This document shows positions 18,667-27,562 of a stretch of 64,000 nt of DNA, one piece after another. The DNA is taken from contig DIYP01000007.1 of the NCBI GenBank assembly GCA_002427735.1, forward strand, positions 713,397 to 777,396. Direction: 5' to 3'. The notes under the pieces are model-generated. The model did no database searches. It was not told where the DNA came from and saw only the letters and a program-made list of their open reading frames with translations. Numbering within the stretch: position 1 is the first letter of the stretch; each line of letters starts with the position of its first letter. The DNA comes from Flavobacteriales bacterium UBA6051. Lineage in GTDB: Bacteria > Bacteroidota > Bacteroidia > Flavobacteriales_D > Crocinitomicaceae. The position numbers were made by a program, and so were the translations under genes.

Positions 18667-19608
18667 TCACATAATAAGTCCGAATTCTTTGGCAATGTAA
18701 TAGGTAGAAAAAAAATCTATGTCTACTGCGCGACCTTTCATTTGACCTCCCTGATGAACCGCCTCCCCAGGATCGACCGGTAGCTTATGTCCTACTCCTT
18801 GTAATTCATAATAAACAATGCGTTCTAAATCGTCTTCATCACAATAAGAATAGCGGTGAACTTTGGCATTCTTGTTATAAGCTAAATCCGTATTTGCTGG
18901 TTCGGGCGATATTCCATGTACATAACTCCATTGATCGATTAGCTCGGCAGCATTTTGCAAATGCACGACATTGTCTTTCGTGCCATGAACGACAACCATT
19001 TTTGGAACGTTCTTCTCGACTCTGGACAAGATTCCTTCCCCCCACTCCATTGGTGTTCTATCTTTCGGATCCATCATCGTCTTCATTCGTTGAAACGTAT
19101 TTTCCTTGCCTCCATAAGGCCCTCCTGCGAAAACTGCTCCTGCTGCATAAGAAGAAGGGTTGTTGGCCAAAAGGCTATTAGCCATGGCAGCCCCGGCAGA
19201 TACTCCATAAATGTAGATCGACTCCGAATCTATCTCATACATATTCTTTGCTTTCTTTATCATTTGCAGAATAGAATAGAGCTCTCCTTCGTCTCTTGAG
19301 TGATCTTTCTTATTGAACCAATTAAAGCAATTCGAAACATTATTACTGCGTTTCTGCTCAGGATAGATGACAATAAAATTATACCTATCTGCTAACTCAT
19401 TCCATCCCGATTGCTCCGCAATTTCATGGGCATCTTGGGTACATCCATGAATAGCAACAACAACAGCAGAGATACCTTCAAGATTTTCCGGTGCATGAAG
19501 GTACATATTCAGATTCCCGGGATTATCTCCAAAATTTTGAATTTGTTCCATTGCAACCGAAATTGAATGCAACAACAGTATGAGCCCTATTGTAAATATT
19601 CCTTTCAT
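18667..19608 (-). CDS. Secreted PHB-depolymerase-like esterase
   Basis: An alpha/beta hydrolase of the poly(3-hydroxybutyrate) depolymerase/feruloyl-esterase-like family, secreted by an N-terminal signal (IFTIGLILLLHSISVAM). Landmarks are the oxyanion loop IHGCTQDAHEIAEQSGW (~54-70), the nucleophile serine in YGVSAGAAMA (~138), the catalytic aspartate in VHGTKDNVVH (~212) and the histidine in VGHKLPVDPG (~274). The 313 residues contain a single catalytic domain without a linker or substrate-binding domain, so it is more likely an esterase on soluble or oligomeric esters than a true polymer depolymerase. A 7/8 match to the -7 consensus lies at 19625-19632. Confidence 0.82.
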   Translation of the reverse strand: MKGIFTIGLILLLHSISVAMEQIQNFGDNPGNLNMYLHAPENLEGISAVVVAIHGCTQDAHEIAEQSGWNELADRYNFIVIYPEQKRSNNVSNCFNWFNKKDHSRDEGELYSILQMIKKAKNMYEIDSESIYIYGVSAGAAMANSLLANNPSSYAAGAVFAGGPYGGKENTFQRMKTMMDPKDRTPMEWGEGILSRVEKNVPKMVVVHGTKDNVVHLQNAAELIDQWSYVHGISPEPANTDLAYNKNAKVHRYSYCDEDDLERIVYYELQGVGHKLPVDPGEAVHQGGQMKGRAVDIDFFSTYYIAKEFGLIM

Positions 19609-19728
19609 TATAAACTACAACGCATAAAAGTACCTTATCCATATAAAAATGAGCAAAAGCATCTGCATTCAGTATAATTTATCCAGTATTTTGTTGAAAT
19701 TTGCGCATTAATTGCCAAAGTCCGGGTC

Positions 19729-22113
19729 ATGAGATTTTTTCTCTTTTTCTTATTGTGGTGTGTCTCATCTGTTTCACACGCTCAAAGTATTACTGGTACG
19801 ATTAAAGGAACTGTTATTGATGAACTATCTGAAGAACCAATTGTTGGAGCTAAAGTCGTTGTGATAGACTCAGACCCAGTTTTAGGAGCAATTACCGATT
19901 TTGACGGCCTTTTTAGAATTGATAGCATTCCAAGTGGCAGACATGGAATAAGAATTACCGCTATTGGTTATAAACCCGCATTTCTTCAAAATTTAGAAGT
20001 ACTCACCAAAGAATTGAATTTTGAAATTCGCCTTATTGGATTGGTAAAAGAAATAGAGGAAGTTGTTGTCAGCGGAACCAAAAAGGAGGATCTTGTTAAT
20101 GAGATGGTAACAAACAGTGCGCGATCATTCTCTATCGAAGAATCTCAACGATATGCCGGAAGTTTGGGAGATGTTGCACGAATGGCACAGAATTTTGCTG
20201 GCGTACAAGGAAATGATGACACACGTAACGACATCATTGTTCGTGGAAACTCGCCTACTGGTGTCCTCTACAGAATGGAAGGAATAGATATTCCGAACCC
20301 CAATCATTTTGCCAACCTTGGAACAACTGGAGGACCAATCAGCATGATTAACCCAAATATGCTGACGAAGTCGGATTTTATGACGGGAGCATTCCCAGCG
20401 GAATATGGAAACGCCAACGCCGGTGTTTTTGATCTTAAACTGAGAAATGGAAACGCAGAGAAATTTGAATTCCTTACCCAAGTAGGATTCAATGGTTTCG
20501 AAGGCATGGCGGAAGGGCCTTTTTCGAAGAAGTCCAGAGCTTCTTTTGTTGTAAATTATCGATACTCCGTTATTGAACTCTTACAGCTCATGGGGATTAA
20601 TTTTGGATCTTCTTCTCTTCCCAAGTACCAGGACCTGTCTTTTAAAATAAACCTTCCCTCAAAGAAAGGAGTAACATCTATTTTTGGAATTGGAGGTATA
20701 AGTCAGGTTGACCTGTTGAGTTCAGATCCGAATGATGAAGATGAGCTATTCGGCGCAAGTGGTGAAGACACTTATTTTACCAGCAAAATTGGCTTTTTTG
20801 GAATTAATCATAAACAACGAATCAATAGCAACAGCTTTTTGAAGTTTAGCTTTGGTTTGCAAGCGGCGACAAATAATATCAAAAATGATACACTAGACAT
20901 CAACTATGAAAATCCTTTCACCACGTATCAAAAAGATGCTTTACAAGGAAAACAAACGACTGCCATTCATTATATCAATAAGATAAACTCCCGTCATTAC
21001 ATTAAAACAGGTGTATTTATTGATTATCTCTTTTTTGATATGATCGACAGTACATACAGGAAAGCAATCGATGGTTTTATACCGCTGCATGATGCAAAAG
21101 GAGGCACTTTTTTCTTTCAACCTTACTTTGCCTATCAGTATAAAATTTCTGACGACTTAACCTTAAACACTGGACTCCATTATCAACAACTCGCCATTGC
21201 TAACCAGTGGAACTTAGAGCCTCGTTTTGGCTTGCGATGGGCTTTCAAAAAGCGCAATAACCTGTCGCTTTCCTATGGATATCATAGTCAAATGCAACCA
21301 CTTGAAATGTATTTTCAAGGAACACAAATTAATCCAGGAGAGTTTATTCGAACCAATAATGAAATTGGCTTTACGAAAAGTCATCATGGTGTAATCGGCT
21401 ACAGTCGATTTTTTCGATATGGAATTCAATTGAAATTTGAAGCTTATGGTCAGTACATTCATGACGCCCCGGTAGAATCATCAGCATCCGCCTTTTCAAT
21501 GCTCAATTATGGTTCCGAGTTCTACTCTACCATACCTGATTCTCTAGTAAATAGTGGAACTGGCACAAACTACGGGATTGAAATGACCTTTGAAAAGCGA
21601 ATGGACAAAGGGCTTTACTTTATGTTTAACGGATCACTTTTTGAATCACGATATAAAGGTAGCGATGGAATTGAGCGAAGTACGGGATTCAATGGGAATT
21701 TTACTACGAACATTCTCGGTGGTTATGAATTTCGATTTAACGAGAAAAAAGCAGTCAATAAGCGTGGAGAATCTAAACCTATCATTGCATTAGCTACGGA
21801 TCTTAAATTTGTCATGAATGGCGGCGGTAGATATACGCCAGTTTTATTGGAGGAATCTGCGCTGGCGGGAGAAGAGATCATTGATCTTAATCGTATTAAC
21901 GATGCTCAATACCCGGTGTACTTCAAACTGAACGTACGCATTAGTTGCAAATTTATTATGAAAAGTGTGACCCATGAACTTGCCTTCGATATTCAAAATG
22001 CAACAAACCGACGCAATATTTTCTATCAATATTACGAACCTGAAACAAATAGCATGGAAACTGTCTTCCAGCCAGGAATACTTCCCCTTGCTCAATACCG
22101 TTTCCTCTTTTAG
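19729..22113 (+). CDS. TonB-dependent outer-membrane receptor
   Basis: A 794-residue outer-membrane receptor. After a signal peptide (FFLFFLLWCVSSVSHAQ) comes a carboxypeptidase-regulatory-like beta-sandwich (~22-105; VIDELSEEPIVGAKVVV, DFDGLFRIDSIPSGRHGI). The plug follows (~120-240; GDVARMAQNFAGVQGNDD, RNDIIVRGNSPTGVLYRMEG), then a 22-strand-type barrel ending QYRFLF. The N-terminal sandwich is typical of Bacteroidota receptors. It is not paired with a SusD lipoprotein, so it is not a SusCD glycan importer; a metal-chelate or small ligand is more likely, but the substrate is unknown. Its stop touches the convergent symporter gene (22114). Confidence 0.9.
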   Translation: MRFFLFFLLWCVSSVSHAQSITGTIKGTVIDELSEEPIVGAKVVVIDSDPVLGAITDFDGLFRIDSIPSGRHGIRITAIGYKPAFLQNLEVLTKELNFEIRLIGLVKEIEEVVVSGTKKEDLVNEMVTNSARSFSIEESQRYAGSLGDVARMAQNFAGVQGNDDTRNDIIVRGNSPTGVLYRMEGIDIPNPNHFANLGTTGGPISMINPNMLTKSDFMTGAFPAEYGNANAGVFDLKLRNGNAEKFEFLTQVGFNGFEGMAEGPFSKKSRASFVVNYRYSVIELLQLMGINFGSSSLPKYQDLSFKINLPSKKGVTSIFGIGGISQVDLLSSDPNDEDELFGASGEDTYFTSKIGFFGINHKQRINSNSFLKFSFGLQAATNNIKNDTLDINYENPFTTYQKDALQGKQTTAIHYINKINSRHYIKTGVFIDYLFFDMIDSTYRKAIDGFIPLHDAKGGTFFFQPYFAYQYKISDDLTLNTGLHYQQLAIANQWNLEPRFGLRWAFKKRNNLSLSYGYHSQMQPLEMYFQGTQINPGEFIRTNNEIGFTKSHHGVIGYSRFFRYGIQLKFEAYGQYIHDAPVESSASAFSMLNYGSEFYSTIPDSLVNSGTGTNYGIEMTFEKRMDKGLYFMFNGSLFESRYKGSDGIERSTGFNGNFTTNILGGYEFRFNEKKAVNKRGESKPIIALATDLKFVMNGGGRYTPVLLEESALAGEEIIDLNRINDAQYPVYFKLNVRISCKFIMKSVTHELAFDIQNATNRRNIFYQYYEPETNSMETVFQPGILPLAQYRFLF

Positions 22114-23517
22114 CTAGTCCATCAACTTTTCCGATTTCGCTATAATCGCTGAGACCGTGGCATCACTGGTAACATTAATTACCGTTCTGCACATATCTAG
22201 AATTCTATCAACCGGCAAGATCAGTGCGACCCACATTGGGTTCAGTCCAACAGAATCCAACACGATCATTAGCATAATGAGTCCTGCACTTGGCACTGCA
22301 GCCGCGCCAATTGAAGAAAGTGTTGCTAAGCCGACAATCCCTAATTGTTGCATCATGGATAAATCAACGTCATGATAGTTTGCCAGAAAAATTACCGCAA
22401 CCGCTTGATAAAGAGATGTTCCGTCCATATTTACAGTAGCGCCAATGGGTAAAACAAAATCCGAGGCTTCTTCCGGAACTTTCAGGTTCTTGTTAACACA
22501 TTCTATCGTCACTGGTAATGTAGCTGCGCTTGAACTTGTGGAAAATGCCAGAAACTGCGCCGGACTCATCCCACGGAAGAAATCTCGGTAGGCAATTTTG
22601 ACCCCAAAGAATCGCAATGCCAAGGGATAAAAGCCGAACAATAAAACAACTAGTCCTAAAAAGACCACCAAAGCGTAGTATCCAAGCTGAATAAAGATCT
22701 CAATTAACTCGTTGATGTTTGAGGCAGATTTTGCTAACACTCCCGCCATTAGACAGAAAACGAAAAATGGCGCCGCCTGCATCACTATGTTAACCATTTT
22801 CACAAACACCTCGTTCATCCCGTCAAAGAAAGAACGCACAGTCTCTGTTTTTTCCCGAGGTAAAAGAATTAGCGAGATCCCAAAAAAGAGGGAGAAGAAA
22901 ATCACCTGAAGCATCAGCTTGCCATTTCCGAATGCCTGAATCAAATTGGATGGCACTATGTCAATAAGCGGTTGTAACGGCGGTCCCTCTTTATTTGCCT
23001 TGGCTGCTTCATTTTTGGCAGCCAGCACCTGATACTCTGGTGTTGCAGCATCAGCATCCAGTTTTTGTCTAACCTGATCAATCTTTTCTTGGGGGACTTC
23101 TGCCATTTCAAGCCTACCATCTTTGATTTCAATACCATTATCTGTCGCCCATATTTCATACTCAAGGCGATGATTTAATCGTGTATTTTCATTGCTTTGA
23201 ACACCTGGCGCTAACAGATTTACAAAAACTAGCCCAACCGTTACTGAAATAACCGTTGTTAAAAGATACATCCCTAGTGTCTTATACCCCATTCTACCTA
23301 ACTGCGAAGGGTCTCCTAAACCGGCAACACCACTAATAATTGAAAACATTACTAACGGGACTGCAATGAACTTTAAACAGTTAATGAAAATTACTCCAAA
23401 AGGATCAATCCAGTCTTTTGTAAAATCGTTGAAGCCATAGGTTCCAGAAATCAATGCCCAGATAATACCGAGCACCATGGCTATGATAATTTTCCAGTGT
23501 AATGCCAGTTTTCTCAT
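22114..23517 (-). CDS. Dicarboxylate/amino-acid:cation symporter (DAACS family)
   Basis: Inner-membrane Na+- or H+-coupled importer of glutamate, aspartate or C4-dicarboxylates. Family landmarks are the serine-rich hairpin AFSTSSSAATLPVTIE, the ion-binding helix ATVNMDGTSLYQAVAV and the last helix DRILDMCRTVINVTSDA. At 467 residues it is longer than GltP (437). A hydrophilic stretch of ~85 residues (roughly 105-190, with NTRLNHRLEYEIWATDNG and VPQEKIDQVRQKLDADA) separates early helices and should face the periplasm, a known variation in Bacteroidota. It is transcribed alone; 3' end to 3' end with the receptor gene. Confidence 0.92.
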   Translation of the reverse strand: MRKLALHWKIIIAMVLGIIWALISGTYGFNDFTKDWIDPFGVIFINCLKFIAVPLVMFSIISGVAGLGDPSQLGRMGYKTLGMYLLTTVISVTVGLVFVNLLAPGVQSNENTRLNHRLEYEIWATDNGIEIKDGRLEMAEVPQEKIDQVRQKLDADAATPEYQVLAAKNEAAKANKEGPPLQPLIDIVPSNLIQAFGNGKLMLQVIFFSLFFGISLILLPREKTETVRSFFDGMNEVFVKMVNIVMQAAPFFVFCLMAGVLAKSASNINELIEIFIQLGYYALVVFLGLVVLLFGFYPLALRFFGVKIAYRDFFRGMSPAQFLAFSTSSSAATLPVTIECVNKNLKVPEEASDFVLPIGATVNMDGTSLYQAVAVIFLANYHDVDLSMMQQLGIVGLATLSSIGAAAVPSAGLIMLMIVLDSVGLNPMWVALILPVDRILDMCRTVINVTSDATVSAIIAKSEKLMD

Positions 23518-23727
23518 GCCGTGAAGATAACAAATTGAATTGATCGCTTCTGAGAGTAGCTAGATATGCAACATCAATTGTTAGTAACTCCCATTAAATG
23601 CAACTTGTATAGTTCAAGAATATTCGTATTATTGCATCATCGAATACGACATCGATCGCATTTCGCGAATTATTTTCCTTTTAGAATTTAAGAAATCACC
23701 CAAACAATAGATTAATACGGTTTATCC

Positions 23728-25323
23728 ATGGATAAAAGTGAACTGGAGAGCAGAAAGCTCGTTGAATTAAAAGAATTAGCCAATACCTTAGGAATAGAGG
23801 GTGCTCAGAAGATGAAAAAGGCTGAGCTTATTGAAGTAATCGTTGGTAATCCTTCTGAAAAAGAAGAAAAGCCTAAACGAAAAAGAGCAAGAAAAAAGGT
23901 AATGGCCGAAGAAACTGAAACTACTACCAAAGAGCCAAAACGACAACAAACACTTTTTGAAGCTAAGGAAGAGGCAGATCGCAAGGCAAAGCTCTCTGAC
24001 ACGAAAAATGATAAAGCTGAGGCGACATCTGATAAAAAGGAAGATCAGCAAGTTCAACAGGGGCAACAAGGACAGCAGCGCGAAGGACAACATGATCGAC
24101 GCAACAACAATAACAACAGAAATCGCAATAAAAACAATAACAATAGAAACAACAACAACCGACAGGATAACCGCCCTTCTAAGGAAGAGGAAGAAATGTA
24201 TAGTCTTGTTGGAATCGTTTCTGCAGAGGGAGTTTTAGAAGTAATGCAGGATGGTTATGGATTCCTTCGATCGTCTGACTACAACTACCTTTCTTCACCT
24301 GATGATATTTATGTTTCTCAAAGTCAGGTAAAATTGTTTGGCTTGAAAACGGGAGATACTGTAGTGGGAACCATCAGACCTCCGCGCGAAGGAGAAAAGT
24401 TCTTTCCATTGGTGAAGGTAGAGTCAATCAACGGACGTGCGCCTTCGTACATTCGTGACCGTGTACCTTTCCAGTATTTGACTCCACTCTTCCCAGATGA
24501 GAAATTTAAGTTAACCGGCCACGATCAGGAAACTTTATCTACGCGTGTTATGGACTTGTTTGCTCCAATTGGTAAGGGGCAACGTGGAATGATCGTTGCA
24601 CAACCAAAAACCGGTAAAACAATGCTCTTGAAGGATGTAGCTAATGCTATTGCAGCCAACCATCCTGAGACCTATTTGATCGTACTATTGATCGATGAAC
24701 GCCCTGAAGAGGTAACAGATATGGCACGTTCGGTGAATGCAGAGGTGATTGCTTCTACATTTGACGAGCCTGCAGACCGTCACGTGAAAGTGGCAAACAT
24801 GGTACTTGAAAAAGCGAAGCGAATGGTAGAGTGTGGTCATGATGTATGTATCCTACTCGACTCTATTACCCGTTTGGCAAGAGCATACAACACGGTTTCT
24901 CCAGCTTCTGGTAAAGTACTTTCCGGAGGGGTCGATGCAAACGCACTTCACAAGCCAAAGCGTTTCTTCGGGTCGGCGCGTAAAATTGAAAATGGTGGTT
25001 CTCTTTCAATCATTGCAACAGCATTGACCGAAACTGGTTCTAAAATGGACGAAGTCATTTTCGAAGAATTCAAGGGAACAGGTAACATGGAGCTTCAATT
25101 GGATCGTAAGATTTCAAATAGAAGAATCTATCCAGCTATTGATATTACATCATCCGGTACACGCCGAGAAGATTTGTTGATGGATAAGGACGTACTTCAG
25201 CGTATTTGGCTAATTCGCAAGTTTATTGCCGATATGAACCCGGTAGAAGCTATGGAGTTCATGAAAGATCGTATGAGCAGTACACTCTCCAATGAAGAGT
25301 TCTTGCTTACAATGAACAGCTAA
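23728..25323 (+). CDS. rho: Transcription termination factor Rho
   Basis: Hexameric RNA helicase that ends transcription. Order: Rho_N/SAP-like helix bundle (~1-40, ESRKLVELKELANTLGIEG), a ~115-residue low-complexity linker that is first Lys/Glu-rich and then almost only Asn/Arg/Gln (~120-152), an RNA-binding OB fold (~165-245, LEVMQDGYGFLRSSDYNYLS), then the ATPase. In the ATPase I see Walker A QPKTGKTML, Walker B CILLDSITRLARAYN, the Q-loop SGGVDANALHKPKRFFGSA and the R-loop GTGNMELQLDRK. The 531 residues against 419 in E. coli are explained by the linker, which is common in Bacteroidota. A DUF4199 gene follows after 9 bp. Confidence 0.96.
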   Translation: MDKSELESRKLVELKELANTLGIEGAQKMKKAELIEVIVGNPSEKEEKPKRKRARKKVMAEETETTTKEPKRQQTLFEAKEEADRKAKLSDTKNDKAEATSDKKEDQQVQQGQQGQQREGQHDRRNNNNNRNRNKNNNNRNNNNRQDNRPSKEEEEMYSLVGIVSAEGVLEVMQDGYGFLRSSDYNYLSSPDDIYVSQSQVKLFGLKTGDTVVGTIRPPREGEKFFPLVKVESINGRAPSYIRDRVPFQYLTPLFPDEKFKLTGHDQETLSTRVMDLFAPIGKGQRGMIVAQPKTGKTMLLKDVANAIAANHPETYLIVLLIDERPEEVTDMARSVNAEVIASTFDEPADRHVKVANMVLEKAKRMVECGHDVCILLDSITRLARAYNTVSPASGKVLSGGVDANALHKPKRFFGSARKIENGGSLSIIATALTETGSKMDEVIFEEFKGTGNMELQLDRKISNRRIYPAIDITSSGTRREDLLMDKDVLQRIWLIRKFIADMNPVEAMEFMKDRMSSTLSNEEFLLTMNS

Positions 25324-25332
25324 GCAGACAAA

Positions 25333-25881
25333 ATGCGTATCACTGTTAAGGTAGCTATTATATTTGCCGCACTCTGGATATTGATCAAAATGTCCATGTA
25401 TTGGTTGGGAATGCAGGATAGTCAGATCCCCGGAACATTGACAAATATTCTGTGTTTATTATTGGCTATTTCAGTTGGTCTTTTTTATGAAAAATTGAGA
25501 GCCAAAGAACCTTCAAACGCTCTTGGTGATATTAAATCAGCGATGACAGCTGGACTACCTTACACACTGATTGTGAGTGGTTTTATTTATTTTTTCTACG
25601 GAAATATCGACGCTGACTTTACCCGTCATAAGGTTTCAGAACGTCTTGTTGCAACAGAAAAGCAATTAGAAAATCAGGAGACCTGGGATCAATTTAAAGC
25701 GGATAACCCAGATTACGAAACCTATACGAAGGAGCAATTTTTCGAGGAAGAGAAAACAAAAATCGAAGCGGCTAATAGTCCGAAGGCTATTTTCATTATG
25801 AGCTTGCTGGGCGGTCTTATGCTTGGTACTTTTTATAGCATTCTCGTCACAGCCATCTACAGGAAAGTCGTCTTTAGATAG
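25333..25881 (+). CDS. DUF4199-type membrane protein
   Basis: A 182-residue inner-membrane protein with the DUF4199 pattern: two N-terminal helices (VAIIFAALWILIKMSMYWLG, LTNILCLLLAISVGLFYE), a short Ala/Lys linker with FKADNPDY-type polar residues before the last helix, a third helix (GLPYTLIVSGFIYFFYG) and a C-terminal helix (IFIMSLLGGLMLGTFYSIL). The family is widespread in Bacteroidota and has no known function. It lies 9 bp after rho and is probably co-transcribed, ending before a bidirectional hairpin at 25891-25918. Co-expression with rho may be only positional. Confidence 0.7.
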   Translation: MRITVKVAIIFAALWILIKMSMYWLGMQDSQIPGTLTNILCLLLAISVGLFYEKLRAKEPSNALGDIKSAMTAGLPYTLIVSGFIYFFYGNIDADFTRHKVSERLVATEKQLENQETWDQFKADNPDYETYTKEQFFEEEKTKIEAANSPKAIFIMSLLGGLMLGTFYSILVTAIYRKVVFR

Positions 25882-25918
25882 TTTGTCATTAAAAAAGGGA
25901 TGACAAATGCCACCCCTT
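25882..25918. terminator. Bidirectional terminator with two alternative hairpins
   Basis: Between convergent genes, 25895-25902 pairs with 25911-25918 (8 bp, one G-U on the minus strand) and is followed by six T on the minus strand, forming a normal terminator for the gene at 25939. On the plus strand TTTGTCAT (25882-25889) can instead pair with ATGACAAA (25900-25907); the two hairpins exclude each other. Confidence 0.6.
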
Positions 25919-25938
25919 CTTTCTGTCGTCCTGAACGC

Positions 25939-26358
25939 CTATTTGAATAAATTAATGTAAGAACCAGCGGCGCTCAGGTGTACTTTTTCGGGAAACTCGG
26001 CATGCACAATCAGTTTATTTTCATGATGATGCTCGAGCGAACTCAATTTCTTCCGATTCAATAACATTACCGTGGAGTTCCCGTGGTGGTCATACTTATC
26101 CAGAATTGTCTCCTCATTAAAATCGCACTGCCAATGTGTTTCAGAACAATTCTCCTTATAAGCCACCTCAATTGTAGGTACAGCGTAGTAGTCGTGTTCC
26201 CCAATGCCTTCCATATCAAATAACAAGCGCAAGAAGCCTCCTTCCAAAACCAACTCATCATCAGATATTCCTAATTCTTCGAATGTTATCTTTCCTGTTG
26301 TCGGCGAGTTAAACTTTACTTTCACCTCTCCCTGATTGATCTCTATTACTTGTCCCAT
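25939..26358 (-). CDS. Hypothetical protein
   Basis: I do not recognise this 139-residue protein. There is no signal peptide or membrane segment, so it should be cytoplasmic. The sequence is acidic in its first half (ITFEELGISDDELVLEGGF, EGIGEHDYYAVPTIEVAY) and His-rich in the second (KYDHHGNSTVML, LEHHHENKLIVHAEFP), with one Cys pair (NCSETHWQC) that, with nearby histidines, could bind a metal. It is flanked by the terminator at 25882-25918 and by the divergent trhO promoter region. Codon use looks like that of its neighbours. Confidence 0.5.
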   Translation of the reverse strand: MGQVIEINQGEVKVKFNSPTTGKITFEELGISDDELVLEGGFLRLLFDMEGIGEHDYYAVPTIEVAYKENCSETHWQCDFNEETILDKYDHHGNSTVMLLNRKKLSSLEHHHENKLIVHAEFPEKVHLSAAGSYINLFK

Positions 26359-26478
26359 ATTTACCTTTCTTTTTTATTTTAAAATTAGATTTTGAAAAGC
26401 TGCTGCCATATGATCTAAGTCATGGATTTAAGCGATTCATCTCAAATTCCCGGATTTTTCTTTTTACAAAGACATGAC

Positions 26479-26486
26479 TATCTTTG
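26479..26486 (+). promoter_or_regulatory. Bacteroidota -7 promoter element (TATCTTTG) of trhO
   Basis: TATCTTTG matches TAnnTTTG exactly and lies 35 bp before the trhO ATG. A T-rich stretch (26456-26465) sits at about the -33 position. It would drive trhO, trhP and the ferredoxin gene. Confidence 0.5.
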
Positions 26487-26521
26487 CAGCAGAATTTTAG
26501 TACTTAAATAACGTATATAGC

Positions 26522-27553
26522 ATGCAACTGTATAACAAATTAAGTGCTGAAGAACGGGCTAAATTAATTGACGAAGCCGGTGAAAACCGCTTGACAATCT
26601 CGTTTTATCAGTACCACAACATTTCAGATCCTCAATCCTTTAGAGACCAACTTTTCATTGAATGGGAAGCACTTGATGTTCTCGGTAGAACGTATGTATC
26701 CTATGAGGGCATTAACGCGCAAATTTCTGTTCCTGCCAAGTCGTTTGAGGCATTCCGCGAAAAGCTTTACTCCATTTCTTTCTTAAATGGCATTCGCCTG
26801 AATGTAGCTGTGGAACATGATAACAAGTCATTTCTTAAGTTGAAGATCAAGGTGCGTGATAAGATTGTTGCGGATGGATTGAATGATGACACTTTTGACG
26901 TAACGGCAATTGGCACGCATCTTAAAGCAAAAGAGTTCAATGATATTATCTCCCGTGATGACACCATTTTGGTTGATATGCGTAATCACTACGAAAGCGA
27001 AATTGGTCACTTCGAGGGTGCTTGGACACCTGATGTTGATACGTTTAGAGATTCGCTCCCAATCATTCTTGATGAGATCAAAGGGCACGAAGAAGATAAA
27101 AACCTTGTTATGTACTGCACCGGAGGGATTCGATGCGAAAAAGCAAGTGCTTACTTTCGACATAACGGATTTAAAAATGTTTATCAGCTTGAAGGGGGGA
27201 TCATTGAATATACACGTCAAGTAAATAGCGAAAATCTCGACAATAAATTCAAAGGAAAAAACTTCGTGTTTGACCATCGTCGTGCAGAACGTATTTCTGA
27301 TGATGTGCTTTCTGTGTGTCACCAATGTGGGGAACCGGCAGATACACATGTCAATTGTGCTAATGCCGCATGTCACCTGTTGTTTATTCAGTGTGAAAAG
27401 TGTCAAAAAAAGATGGACACCTGTTGTACAGAGGAGTGCAAAAGTATTAATGCACTTCCAGAAGAAGAGCAAAAAGAGCTTCGAAAAGGAAAAGAGGTTA
27501 GTAATAAGATCTTCCGAAAAGGACGTTCTGAATCACTTAAGTATAAATCATAG
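26522..27553 (+). CDS. trhO: TrhO, O2-dependent tRNA uridine(34) hydroxylase
   Basis: Rhodanese-like enzyme (YceA family) that hydroxylates wobble U34 of certain tRNAs to ho5U using molecular oxygen. Layout: an N-terminal acylphosphatase-like domain with ISFYQYHNISDP and the conserved GRTYVSYEGINAQISVP, then a rhodanese domain with the active cysteine loop MYCTGGIRCEKASAY (~198). A C-terminal cysteine-rich zinc-type segment (~260-310) follows, with CHQCGEPADTHVNC, CEKCQKK and TCCTEEC. The 343 residues are normal. The downstream trhP starts after 9 bp. TrhP catalyses the same modification without O2, so both routes are encoded side by side. Confidence 0.92.
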   Translation: MQLYNKLSAEERAKLIDEAGENRLTISFYQYHNISDPQSFRDQLFIEWEALDVLGRTYVSYEGINAQISVPAKSFEAFREKLYSISFLNGIRLNVAVEHDNKSFLKLKIKVRDKIVADGLNDDTFDVTAIGTHLKAKEFNDIISRDDTILVDMRNHYESEIGHFEGAWTPDVDTFRDSLPIILDEIKGHEEDKNLVMYCTGGIRCEKASAYFRHNGFKNVYQLEGGIIEYTRQVNSENLDNKFKGKNFVFDHRRAERISDDVLSVCHQCGEPADTHVNCANAACHLLFIQCEKCQKKMDTCCTEECKSINALPEEEQKELRKGKEVSNKIFRKGRSESLKYKS

Positions 27554-27562
27554 CCGCTGGAC

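Noticed and set aside
23518..23727. Long leader of rho as a riboswitch or attenuator
   Set aside because: The 210 bp have no strong stems I can identify and no TAnnTTTG match; autoregulation of rho is plausible but not visible here.
26828..27472. 214-codon open frame antisense to trhO
   Set aside because: trhO is well conserved in the other direction; the antisense product is Cys/Phe/Ile-rich without recognisable motifs.
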